Origin: Dysgonomonas sp. BGC7
GTDB taxonomy: Bacteria > Bacteroidota > Bacteroidia > Bacteroidales > Dysgonomonadaceae
Reading direction: 5' to 3'
DNA length: 64,000 bases
NCBI RefSeq assembly: GCF_001261735.1
Contig: NZ_CVRP01000007.1
Span: 387,711 to 451,710 of the forward strand
How positions within the stretch are numbered: position 1 is the first letter of the stretch; each line of letters starts with the position of its first letter. Below the pieces are notes generated by a model, which was given only the letters and a program-made list of their open reading frames with translations, had not been told where the DNA came from and ran no database searches. Positions 35,192-43,095 of the stretch are shown in pieces. A program made the position numbers and the translations under genes.

Positions 35192-36052
35192 ATGAGGCAG
35201 TTAAAGATTACAAAATCAATTACGAATCGTGAAAGCGCGTCTTTAGACAAGTATTTACAAGAAATCGGTCGAGAGGATCTTATTACGGTTGAAGAAGAGG
35301 TGGAGTTGGCGCAAGCCATAAAAAAAGGAGATCGGGCAGCATTAGAAAAACTGACACGAGCAAACCTTAGGTTTGTTGTATCCGTAGCTAAGCAGTACCA
35401 GAATCAAGGACTCAGCCTACCAGACTTAATCAATGAGGGAAATCTCGGACTAATTAAAGCTGCTGAAAAATTTGACGAAACAAGAGGATTTAAGTTTATT
35501 AGTTATGCGGTATGGTGGATTCGCCAATCTATATTGCAGGCTCTAGCAGAACAATCGCGTATCGTACGCCTTCCGCTCAATCAGGTTGGCTCGCTAAACA
35601 AAATTAGCAAGGCCTTCTCTAAATTTGAGCAAGAAAACGAACGCAAGCCATCAGCAGAAGAGCTAGCCGAGCAATTAGACATACCTGTAGACAAAATATC
35701 CGATTCGTTGAAGGTTTCAGGACGTCATATCTCAATGGATGCTCCTTTTGTTGAAGGAGAAGACAATAGCTTGTTAGATGTTCTTGTAAATGACGATGCT
35801 CCTATTGCCGACCGTACGCTGATAAATGAGTCGCTACAACAAGAAATTGAGCGGGCATTATCAACATTGACAGAGAGAGAAAGTGAAATTATCAAAATGT
35901 TCTTTGGTATTGGATATCAGGAAATGACCCTGGAAGAAATTGGTGATAAATTTCAACTTACTCGCGAACGTGTACGTCAGATCAAGGAAAAAGCAATTAA
36001 GCGTCTACGTCAAAACTCACGAAGCAAATTACTAAAAAGCTACTTAGGTTAA
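35192..36052 (+). CDS. rpoD: Primary RNA polymerase sigma factor (sigma-70, Bacteroidetes type)
   Basis: The housekeeping sigma factor. Region 1.2 is seen in [24 protein letters not shown], region 2 in [30 protein letters not shown], shown here by position at about 65-115, and the region 2.4 block in [15 protein letters not shown]. Region 3 follows, and region 4 ends [25 protein letters not shown]. At 286 residues it lacks the region 1.1 and the non-conserved insertion of E. coli sigma-70, as expected for the Bacteroidetes primary factor, which recognises TTTG/TAnnTTTG promoters. A terminator follows. Confidence 0.96.
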   Translation: MRQLKITKSITNRESASLDKYLQEIGREDLITVEEEVELAQAIKKGDRAALEKLTRANLRFVVSVAKQYQNQGLSLPDLINEGNLGLIKAAEKFDETRGFKFISYAVWWIRQSILQALAEQSRIVRLPLNQVGSLNKISKAFSKFEQENERKPSAEELAEQLDIPVDKISDSLKVSGRHISMDAPFVEGEDNSLLDVLVNDDAPIADRTLINESLQQEIERALSTLTERESEIIKMFFGIGYQEMTLEEIGDKFQLTRERVRQIKEKAIKRLRQNSRSKLLKSYLG

Positions 36053-36080
36053 AATAGAAAGTAACCAAAGTTTAAATTAT

Positions 36081-36118
36081 AAAGAGAGCTTAAGGATAAT
36101 CCTAAAAGCTCTCTTTTT
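36081..36118 (+). terminator. Terminator of rpoD
   Basis: AAGAGAGCTT pairs with AAGCTCTCTT, with a partly paired AAGGAT/ATCCT top, and is followed by a T run. Confidence 0.88.
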
Positions 36119-36136
36119 ATTTTTGAAAGAAAGATA

Positions 36137-36174
36137 AAAGTATATTGAAAGTGTTCTTCCAATATACTTTTTTT
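36137..36174 (-). terminator. Terminator of gdhA
   Basis: AAAGTATATTG pairs with CAATATACTTT around a short loop, with A and T tracts on either side. It lies about 10 nt past the gdhA stop and can work in both directions. Confidence 0.8.
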
Positions 36175-36182
36175 CGAGTAAT

Positions 36183-37517
36183 TTAGATAATTCCTTGTGC
36201 CATCACAGCTTTTGCAACTTTCATAAATCCTGCAATATTTGCTCCTTTTACATAGTTTACATAGCCATCGGCTTCTGTACCATATTTCACGCAATTTTCG
36301 TGAATGTTTTGCATTATCCATTTCAACTTATTGTCCACTTCTTCTGCAGCCCAACTTAACCGTTCTGAGTTTTGAGTCATCTCTAGACCGGAAACAGAAA
36401 CACCTCCTGCATTAGCCGCTTTGCCCGGAGCATAAAGTATTTTAGCTTGTTGAAATGCTTCTATGGCTTCAGGGGTAGATGGCATATTTGCTCCTTCTGA
36501 AACTGCAAAGATTCCATTTTCGACCAGTTTCTTAGCATCTTCGCCATTGATTTCGTTTTGTGTTGCCGAAGGTAGCGCTATGTCGCCTTTTTCGCTCCAA
36601 GGACGTGCGTTTGGTACATATTTGCATCCATATGTCTCTGCGTATTCGCTAATACGACCTCTGTAAAGCTCTTTTAGCTCTTTTACGTATTCTAACTTTT
36701 CGGTAGTAATGCCTTCCGGATCATATATATATCCGTTTGAGTCTGATAAAGAGACAGGGATAGCTCCTAATTCTATTAGTTTTTCGCAAGTGTATTGAGC
36801 AACGTTACCTGAACCGGAAACGAGGCATTTTTTACCTTTGATATCTATATTTTTAGTTTTAAGCATTTCGAGAAGGAAGTATACGTTTCCATATCCGGTT
36901 GCTTCAGGTCTGATGAGAGATCCACCAAAAGTAAGCCCTTTTCCGGTGAAAGTTCCTGTGAACTCACGAGCCAGCTTTTTATACATTCCGAACAAATAGC
37001 CAACTTCTCGTCCACCCACACCAATGTCTCCCGCGGGAACATCTGTATCAGGGCCTATGTGGCGCCATAGTTCAGTCATAAATGCCTGGCAGAAACGCAT
37101 AATTTCTGCATTCGATTTTCCTTTAGGGCTGAAGTCTGAACCTCCTTTACCGCCACCCATTGGCAAAGTAGTAAGTGAGTTTTTGAATGTTTGTTCGAAT
37201 GCTAAGAATTTGAGGATAGAAAGGTTTACAGAAGCATGTAGGCGTAAACCTCCTTTGTATGGGCCTATTGCATTACAATGCTGCACTCTGTATCCCATAT
37301 TGGTATGAGTATTTCCTTTGTCATCTACCCAAGTAATGCGGAACGAAAAAATTCTGTCAGGTATGCAAAGTCTTTCTATCAAATTTGCCTTTTCGAATTC
37401 GGGATGTTGATTGTATACATCCTCTATAGATTCGAGCACTTCCTGTACAGCTTGATGATATTCCGACTCGTTCGGAAATCTACGTTTCAATTCTGATAAT
37501 ACTTGTTCTGATTTCAT
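36183..37517 (-). CDS. gdhA: Glutamate dehydrogenase, NADP-type hexameric
   Basis: GdhA interconverts 2-oxoglutarate plus ammonia and glutamate. The substrate-binding half contains GPYKGGLRLH and the catalytic Lys region PMGGGKGGSDF, then DVPAGDIGVGGREVGYL. The dinucleotide fold carries the GSGNVAQ fingerprint, and NAGGVSVSGLEM lies near the C terminus. Length 444 fits the small hexameric class, usually NADPH-linked for ammonia assimilation, although Bacteroides also has NAD-accepting members. It is a single-gene unit with its own -7 box and terminator. Confidence 0.95.
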   Translation of the reverse strand: MKSEQVLSELKRRFPNESEYHQAVQEVLESIEDVYNQHPEFEKANLIERLCIPDRIFSFRITWVDDKGNTHTNMGYRVQHCNAIGPYKGGLRLHASVNLSILKFLAFEQTFKNSLTTLPMGGGKGGSDFSPKGKSNAEIMRFCQAFMTELWRHIGPDTDVPAGDIGVGGREVGYLFGMYKKLAREFTGTFTGKGLTFGGSLIRPEATGYGNVYFLLEMLKTKNIDIKGKKCLVSGSGNVAQYTCEKLIELGAIPVSLSDSNGYIYDPEGITTEKLEYVKELKELYRGRISEYAETYGCKYVPNARPWSEKGDIALPSATQNEINGEDAKKLVENGIFAVSEGANMPSTPEAIEAFQQAKILYAPGKAANAGGVSVSGLEMTQNSERLSWAAEEVDNKLKWIMQNIHENCVKYGTEADGYVNYVKGANIAGFMKVAKAVMAQGII

Positions 37518-37549
37518 TTTTTATAATAGGTTTTGATTTATGGAGGATA

Positions 37550-37557
37550 CAAATGTA
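37550..37557 (-). promoter_or_regulatory. Putative -7 promoter box of gdhA
   Basis: The minus strand reads TACATTTG, matching TAnnTTTG, 32 nt upstream of the gdhA start. Confidence 0.5.
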
Positions 37558-37684
37558 GTAAAAATATATCTATTTGATAATATTTGAGCCTTAAAAGTGA
37601 TATTTGTTCAAATCTGTTCTCTTCCATTAAGATAAATTACTGTATATATTATTTGGAAGATGTATTTTAGTCTTGTTTTTTTCT

Positions 37685-37692
37685 TATTTTTG
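37685..37692 (+). promoter_or_regulatory. Putative -7 promoter box of the rfbB-murA run
   Basis: TATTTTTG matches TAnnTTTG, 26 nt upstream of ATG 37719. Confidence 0.45.
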
Positions 37693-37718
37693 CGATAGTA
37701 TACTAACTAAAGAAAAAA

Positions 37719-38855
37719 ATGATTTATTTAATCACGGGAGGAGCCGGTTTCATCGGCTCAAATTTTGTGAAATATATGTTAGATGTGCATCCTGATGCGC
37801 AGCTGATTGTATTCGATGCATTGACGTATGCCGGTAATTTGGGTACACTATCAAAAGAGTTGGACGATAAAAGGGTAGTCTTTGTTAAGGGCGATATTTG
37901 TGACAAAGAGGCTACAGACAAAGTTTTCGAAGACTATCAGATTGATTTTGTTGTGAATTTTGCCGCAGAAAGCCATGTGGACAGAAGCATCGAAAACCCT
38001 CAACTTTTTCTTCAGGTAAATGTTTTGGGAACTCAAAATTTACTAGATACAGCAAAGAAATATTGGACTGTTGGTAAAGACGATAATAATTATCCTATTT
38101 GGCGTAAAGATGTTAAATATTTGCAGGTATCTACAGATGAAGTTTATGGATCGTTGGGTGAAGATGGCTTCTTTACCGAGGCTACTCCGTTAGATCCTCG
38201 ATCTCCATATAGTGCAGCAAAGGCAGGTGGCGATCTTATTGTAAAAGCATACGGAGAAACTTACAAAATGCCCGTAAATATAACCCGATGCTCGAATAAT
38301 TACGGGCCTTATCATTTTCCTGAAAAACTGATACCTCTTATCATCAAGAATATACTATCAGGCAAGCAGCTTCCTGTTTATGGTGATGGAAGCAATGTGC
38401 GTGACTGGCTTTATGTAGAAGATCATTGTAAGGCAATAGATGCAGTACTCCACCATGGACGTTTAGATGAGGTGTACAATATTGGTGGGCATAACGAAAA
38501 GAAGAATATTGATATAGTGAAGTTGGTTATAAAGACCATACATGATATTATGGACAGTAAGCCTGAGTATCGTGAGGTACTTCTGAAAAAAGAGAAGAAC
38601 GCAGATGGATCAATAGATATCAGTTGGATTAACAATAATCTCATTTCTTTTGTTAAAGACCGTCAGGGACACGATCAGCGCTATGCTATTGATCCCACTA
38701 AAATATCAGAAGAATTGGGGTGGTTGCCACAAACTTCTTTCGAAATAGGTATTGTTAAGACCATATATTGGTATCTGGACAATCAGACTTGGGTAGAAGA
38801 GGTTACCTCCGGCGATTATCTGAAATATTACGAGCAAATGTACGATAACCGTTAA
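37719..38855 (+). CDS. rfbB: dTDP-glucose 4,6-dehydratase
   Basis: RfbB converts dTDP-glucose to dTDP-4-keto-6-deoxyglucose, a precursor of dTDP-rhamnose and other deoxysugars. The Rossmann fingerprint GGAGFIGSN starts at residue 8. The TDEVYG motif includes catalytic Asp140-Glu141, and YSAAKAGGD supplies the Tyr-Lys pair. NNYGPYHFPEKLIPL and GDGSNVRDWLYVEDH bind the nucleotide-sugar. At 378 residues it is slightly longer than many homologues because of an insertion near 270-310. The other rml genes are not adjacent. It leads a four-gene plus-strand run ending in murA. Confidence 0.95.
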   Translation: MIYLITGGAGFIGSNFVKYMLDVHPDAQLIVFDALTYAGNLGTLSKELDDKRVVFVKGDICDKEATDKVFEDYQIDFVVNFAAESHVDRSIENPQLFLQVNVLGTQNLLDTAKKYWTVGKDDNNYPIWRKDVKYLQVSTDEVYGSLGEDGFFTEATPLDPRSPYSAAKAGGDLIVKAYGETYKMPVNITRCSNNYGPYHFPEKLIPLIIKNILSGKQLPVYGDGSNVRDWLYVEDHCKAIDAVLHHGRLDEVYNIGGHNEKKNIDIVKLVIKTIHDIMDSKPEYREVLLKKEKNADGSIDISWINNNLISFVKDRQGHDQRYAIDPTKISEELGWLPQTSFEIGIVKTIYWYLDNQTWVEEVTSGDYLKYYEQMYDNR

Positions 38856-38880
38856 TAGCATAAAATATAATATCTGACAT

Positions 38881-39615
38881 ATGGAGCGCTTGAAGGCAAT
38901 TCTAGCTGATAAAATTCTCGATATACCAGCCGGTAACGGTGATGATGTAAAGATAAGAATAGATAAAATACAACGTTTTCGTGATTTCGCAAATGCTTGT
39001 AAAACGTTGATGATTAAATATCCGGCAATAGAAGATGAATTGATCGAAATGGTCAATAACGGAGATTTTGATACCAAAGTAGCATCCTCTAGAGTGGATA
39101 CTATAATACGACTTGCTGACACAGAGGCTTCCCGCAACGATAAGTCTCTCTCACAAGAGACTACTATTAAGGAAAAAATAGAGGGGGCTTCTGAGGAAAT
39201 GATAATTTCAGAATCTGTACTTCCGGAGGTAGAAATGGAACAAGAAGACGATATAAAGAGCACGCTCTTTATTTCAAGTAAGGAAGAAGAATACAATCAG
39301 CCTGAAGATGTAGAATACGAGGAGCTGGATTCATCTGACGATGTCGAAGAATACAATTCTTACGAAAAAGAAGAGCCGAAACCAGATGAGGCTGTAGAAG
39401 AAGTTATCTACCCATCGGAAGAAGAACTTGCTGTAATGAAACGTAAAACAACTATTCGTCGGATTTTACAAGTGGCAGGCATTGTTGTTGCAGTTTTAGC
39501 ACTTATCTTTATCATTAGATTTGTTATGAGCCATTGGCAAATTATACTTATTGTGCTTGGCGTTATAACTGTTCTTTCTTTATTATTTGTCTGGTATAAG
39601 CGAAAGCATAGCTAA
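38881..39615 (+). CDS. Acidic-linker membrane protein of unknown function
   Basis: Residues 1-85 form a helical N-terminal domain (LKAILADKILDIPAG, MIKYPAIEDELIEMV). Residues about 90-180 are a strongly acidic, low-complexity linker rich in Glu and Asp. Two closely spaced hydrophobic segments (about 195-212 and 217-236) anchor the C terminus, which ends in a basic tail YKRKHS. A cytosolic domain tethered by a flexible linker is inferred. I do not recognise the family. The 25-nt and 32-nt gaps to rfbB and murB suggest a shared transcript. Confidence 0.65.
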   Translation: MERLKAILADKILDIPAGNGDDVKIRIDKIQRFRDFANACKTLMIKYPAIEDELIEMVNNGDFDTKVASSRVDTIIRLADTEASRNDKSLSQETTIKEKIEGASEEMIISESVLPEVEMEQEDDIKSTLFISSKEEEYNQPEDVEYEELDSSDDVEEYNSYEKEEPKPDEAVEEVIYPSEEELAVMKRKTTIRRILQVAGIVVAVLALIFIIRFVMSHWQIILIVLGVITVLSLLFVWYKRKHS

Positions 39616-39647
39616 TCAGACCTTTTGTTGAATCAATTATTCCCGAA

Positions 39648-40655
39648 ATGGACTATTATAGGCAGACCCAATTAAAAAATTACAATTCATTCAGAACAGA
39701 AGCTATTGCCAAAATCTTCTGTCAACCGCAAAATGTAGAAGATCTTCGTAAGTGTTTAACAGATCACTCACAAGAAAAAAAACTTATAATCGGAGGAGGG
39801 TGTAATCTCTTCTTTACAAAAGATTTTGATGGGTTAGTTATCCACCCTCAAATAAAAGGATTACGCGAAATATCGGATGAAGAAGATGAGGATGAAGATG
39901 TTTTTATAGAAGTAAATGCTTCCGAAAACTGGGACGAATTTGTAGCCTATTGTGTAGAGCGAGGTTTTGCCGGTTTAGAAAATCTTTCATTAATTCCCGG
40001 AACAGTAGGGGCTGCTCCTGTACAGAATATAGGAGCATATGGTGCGGAGGTGAAAGATGTGATAAAGGAAGTGGTTGCTATTGATATAGAGACTGGTGAA
40101 GGAATTTCTTTTTCGAATATAGAGTGTGAGTTCGGATATAGAGACAGTATCTTTAAGCGGACTAACAAATATATTATAATATCTGTTGTATTTCATCTCA
40201 AACGTACCTTTGTCTATTCACCTAAATATTTTGATTTGAACAAAGAGCTCGAAGATATTCATGAACCTACTATAGAGAATGTGCGTGAAGCTGTGATTAG
40301 AGTTCGTACCCGAAAGTTGCCGGATGAAAAAGTGTTGCCCAATGCAGGGAGTTTCTTTAAAAATCCATATATAGAGCAGAGTAAGGTCGAAGAGTTGTCG
40401 AGGGCTTATCCTAATTTGCCGGCTTACCCTCAAAAAAATGGATTGGTTAAGACTTCGGCCGCATTTCTTATCGACAATGCCGGCTATAAAGGAAAATGTA
40501 TTGGTAATATAGGGACTTATCCTAATCAGCCTTTGATAATAGTTAATTATGGATCATCGGATGGGAATGATATTGTTAACTTTATGAGAGAAGTACAAAA
40601 TGAAGTAAAAAATAGGTTTGGTATAGAACTGGAACCGGAAGTAAGAATATTTTAA
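39648..40655 (+). CDS. murB: UDP-N-acetylenolpyruvoylglucosamine reductase MurB
   Basis: MurB reduces the enolpyruvyl group made by MurA, giving UDP-N-acetylmuramic acid; it uses FAD and NADPH. The FAD-binding domain shows NSFRTEA, IGGGCNLFFT and the block LSLIPGTVGAAPVQNIGAYG. The proton donor Ser235 is in NAGSFFKNP, and the C-terminal ELEPEVRIF contains the conserved Glu. The 335-residue length and the GYRDSIFK segment with an extended C-terminal region fit a type I (E. coli-like) MurB. It is 33 nt upstream of murA. Confidence 0.96.
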   Translation: MDYYRQTQLKNYNSFRTEAIAKIFCQPQNVEDLRKCLTDHSQEKKLIIGGGCNLFFTKDFDGLVIHPQIKGLREISDEEDEDEDVFIEVNASENWDEFVAYCVERGFAGLENLSLIPGTVGAAPVQNIGAYGAEVKDVIKEVVAIDIETGEGISFSNIECEFGYRDSIFKRTNKYIIISVVFHLKRTFVYSPKYFDLNKELEDIHEPTIENVREAVIRVRTRKLPDEKVLPNAGSFFKNPYIEQSKVEELSRAYPNLPAYPQKNGLVKTSAAFLIDNAGYKGKCIGNIGTYPNQPLIIVNYGSSDGNDIVNFMREVQNEVKNRFGIELEPEVRIF

Positions 40656-40688
40656 TGGCCTGACAGGCTTTACCTAAAAACTAAAAAT

Positions 40689-41993
40689 ATGGCATCATTT
40701 ATCATAGAAGGAGGTTGTCGCCTCAGTGGAGATATCACTCCTCAGGGAGCAAAGAACGAAGCATTGCAAGTAATTTGTGCAGTATTGTTAACTTCGGAAG
40801 AAGTAATTATCGAAAATATTCCCGATATACTTGATGTGAATAATCTTATAGGTTTATTGGGTGAAATGGGAGTTGAAACCAAACGTATAAATGAAGATAC
40901 ATGGTCTTTCAAAGCCGAGAATATAAATATTGACTATCTGTATACCCCTGAGTTTTTGAAAAAGAGTGCATCTTTAAGAGGGTCTGTTATGATAATAGGA
41001 CCTCTTGTTGCACGTTTTGGAAAAGCATCATTGCCTAAACCGGGAGGAGATAAAATTGGTCGTCGTCGTCTTGATACACACTTTGTTGGTATTCAAAAAC
41101 TAGGAGCTAATTTCGACTATGATGATGTGCGCCAGATTTACAATATTTCTGCCGATAGACTGAAAGGTACTTATATGTTATTGGATGAAGCTTCAGTGAC
41201 AGGTACAGCGAATATTCTGATGGCAGCTGTGCTGGCTGAGGGTGAAACCACTATTTATAATGCAGCATGTGAACCTTATATTCAGCAACTAAGTAAGATG
41301 TTGAATAAAATGGGTGCAAATATAACCGGAGTAGGGTCAAACCTGCTTCGTATAGAAGGGGTGAAAGAGTTAGGAGGCATCCAGCATCGTATTCTTCCGG
41401 ATATGATAGAAATAGGAAGTTTTATTGGTATGGCTGCAATGACAGCTTCGGAAATTACCATAAAAAATGTAGCATATGACGACCTTGGTATAATTCCGGA
41501 TGCTTTTCGTCGATTAGGTATTCAGCTCGAAAGAAGAGGAGATGATATATTTGTTCCGGCTCAGGCTGAATATACTATTGATACATTTATAGATGGCTCT
41601 ATCCTTACAATTGCAGATGCACCTTGGCCGGGACTTACCCCCGATCTTATCAGTGTCTTACTAGTAGTAGCCACACAAGCTAAAGGTAGTGTCCTTATAC
41701 ATCAAAAGATGTTTGAGAGCCGTTTGTTTTTTGTCGACAGACTGATAGAAATGGGTGCACAAATTATTCTATGCGATCCTCATCGTGCTACGGTAATAGG
41801 AACCGGTAAGAGAGCTATGCGTGCTACAACAATGACTTCTCCAGATATTCGCGCTGGAATTGCTTTGTTAATAGCTGCTATGTGTGCGGATGGCAAAAGT
41901 ACAATTCATAACATAGAGCAAATAGATAGAGGATACCAAAATATAGATGTCAGATTGAGCCAGTTAGGCGCAAATATTATGAGATTAGACTAA
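40689..41993 (+). CDS. murA: UDP-N-acetylglucosamine 1-carboxyvinyltransferase MurA (Asp variant)
   Basis: MurA transfers enolpyruvate from PEP to UDP-GlcNAc, the first committed step of peptidoglycan synthesis. The N-terminal QGAKNEAL motif, RGSVMIIGPLVARFGKA and the C-terminal ADGKSTIHNIEQIDRGY are typical. The active-site loop reads PKPGGDKIGRRRLD: Asp121 (codon 41049-41051) stands where E. coli has Cys115. Asp at this position is known from Mycobacterium and Chlamydia and makes the enzyme insensitive to fosfomycin. Length 434 is slightly above the usual 420. It follows murB, so the two consecutive enzymes are probably co-expressed. Confidence 0.96.
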   Translation: MASFIIEGGCRLSGDITPQGAKNEALQVICAVLLTSEEVIIENIPDILDVNNLIGLLGEMGVETKRINEDTWSFKAENINIDYLYTPEFLKKSASLRGSVMIIGPLVARFGKASLPKPGGDKIGRRRLDTHFVGIQKLGANFDYDDVRQIYNISADRLKGTYMLLDEASVTGTANILMAAVLAEGETTIYNAACEPYIQQLSKMLNKMGANITGVGSNLLRIEGVKELGGIQHRILPDMIEIGSFIGMAAMTASEITIKNVAYDDLGIIPDAFRRLGIQLERRGDDIFVPAQAEYTIDTFIDGSILTIADAPWPGLTPDLISVLLVVATQAKGSVLIHQKMFESRLFFVDRLIEMGAQIILCDPHRATVIGTGKRAMRATTMTSPDIRAGIALLIAAMCADGKSTIHNIEQIDRGYQNIDVRLSQLGANIMRLD

Positions 41994-42017
41994 GCGAAAT
42001 AATACATATTATATAGA

Positions 42018-42048
42018 AGAGGCTATCCTTTAAAACGGTTTAGCCTCT
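42018..42048. terminator. Hairpin between convergent murA and DMT-transporter genes
   Basis: AGAGGCTA (42018-42025) pairs with TAGCCTCT (42041-42048). The tail GTTCTTATAT is only moderately T-rich. Confidence 0.55.
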
Positions 42049-42052
42049 GTTC

Positions 42053-42961
42053 TTATATATTCGGGCTACTTGTATTAATTTTTTTATGCTCTTTCATGAC
42101 AGATAGCATCTGTAATACAACCGAAGCAGCTATCAGAGCAAGACCTGTATAGAAAGCAGGATTTAACTCTTTCGATTCATTGAATATTATCATAGCCAAA
42201 ATAATACTGTATATTGGCTCTAAATTATAGCTGAGATTGAGAGTAAATGCAGAAATACTTTTCAATGCTTGTATTTGCAGCATATATAGACCAATAGTGC
42301 AAATAGCCGAGAACAATACCAAATAAAATATATTCAATCCCGAAGGTATAAACGATTCTACCGGAAATATTATCAGATAAAAGGGTAGGAGGGCACTCAG
42401 ACATATAAATCCACCTATCATTTCGTAGAAGAGAGTGATATTCCACGAGAAGTTGGTATTATTACCAAGTCTTTTGTTTGCGATAACAAAACAAGCTGCA
42501 AGAGAGGAAGATATAGTTCCTAATATAATACCGGTACGATATCTTGTGTCGAAATGAAAGATGAGTGCTATTCCACAGAGTGCGATAATGCTAAATATCA
42601 GTTCTTTCATAGACAGCTTTCTTCTATTGATTATTGGCTCTAAGATGGCTGTGAAAAAGCCTGTCATAGAGAAGCATACTACTCCTATAGATACGTTTGA
42701 TGCTTTTATACTAGCATAAAAGAAAATCCAGTGCAGAGTCAGAATTAGTCCGACAAAACCTATATTCAACATACTTTTTAGAGATATTCTTATCATCTTT
42801 TTACTAAATAGTAACATCAGAAAAAGAAATATAGTTGTTATAAGTAGCCGATACCAAACCAGCATGCCTTCGTTTAGAGTAATAAGTTTACCGAATATGC
42901 CAGTAAATCCTGCGATGAGTATAGATAGGTGCAGCTTGATAAATGCCTGTTTCATAATCAT
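42053..42961 (-). CDS. EamA/DMT-family transporter
   Basis: A ten-helix inner-membrane protein built of two EamA repeats (about 10-135 and 150-290). The first repeat contains GMLVWYRLLITTIFLFL and LHWIFFYASIKASNVSIG, and the second begins TGIILGTISSSLAACFVIANKRLG; the last helices include LSYNLEPIYSIILAMIIFNE. Family members export amino acids, metabolites or drugs, and the substrate here is unknown. The -7 box at 42974-42981 overlaps the longest in-frame start, so translation must begin at ATG 42961 or ATG 42955 with a very short leader. It is convergent with murA. Confidence 0.88.
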   Translation of the reverse strand: MIMKQAFIKLHLSILIAGFTGIFGKLITLNEGMLVWYRLLITTIFLFLMLLFSKKMIRISLKSMLNIGFVGLILTLHWIFFYASIKASNVSIGVVCFSMTGFFTAILEPIINRRKLSMKELIFSIIALCGIALIFHFDTRYRTGIILGTISSSLAACFVIANKRLGNNTNFSWNITLFYEMIGGFICLSALLPFYLIIFPVESFIPSGLNIFYLVLFSAICTIGLYMLQIQALKSISAFTLNLSYNLEPIYSIILAMIIFNESKELNPAFYTGLALIAASVVLQMLSVMKEHKKINTSSPNI

Positions 42962-42973
42962 AAAAAAGTTAGA

Positions 42974-42981
42974 CAAAGATA
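42974..42981 (-). promoter_or_regulatory. Putative -7 promoter box of the DMT-transporter gene
   Basis: The minus strand reads TATCTTTG, matching TAnnTTTG. It lies only 12 nt before ATG 42961, implying a leader of 15 nt or less. Confidence 0.45.
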
Positions 42982-43030
42982 GTGTTTTCTGATTCAGATA
43001 AATTAATAAAAAGACGACTATTTATAGCTC

Positions 43031-43072
43031 AAAAAAGAGTAACCCTAAGGGAAATATTTCTCTTAAGGTTAC
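43031..43072 (-). terminator. Terminator of the outer-membrane barrel gene
   Basis: On the minus strand GTAACC and GGTTAC enclose a second paired block (TTAAGAGAA with TTCCCTTA), followed by TCTTTTTT. It is about 24 nt beyond the stop codon at 43096. Confidence 0.85.
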
Positions 43073-43095
43073 AACATCTATTTCCTTATATCTAT

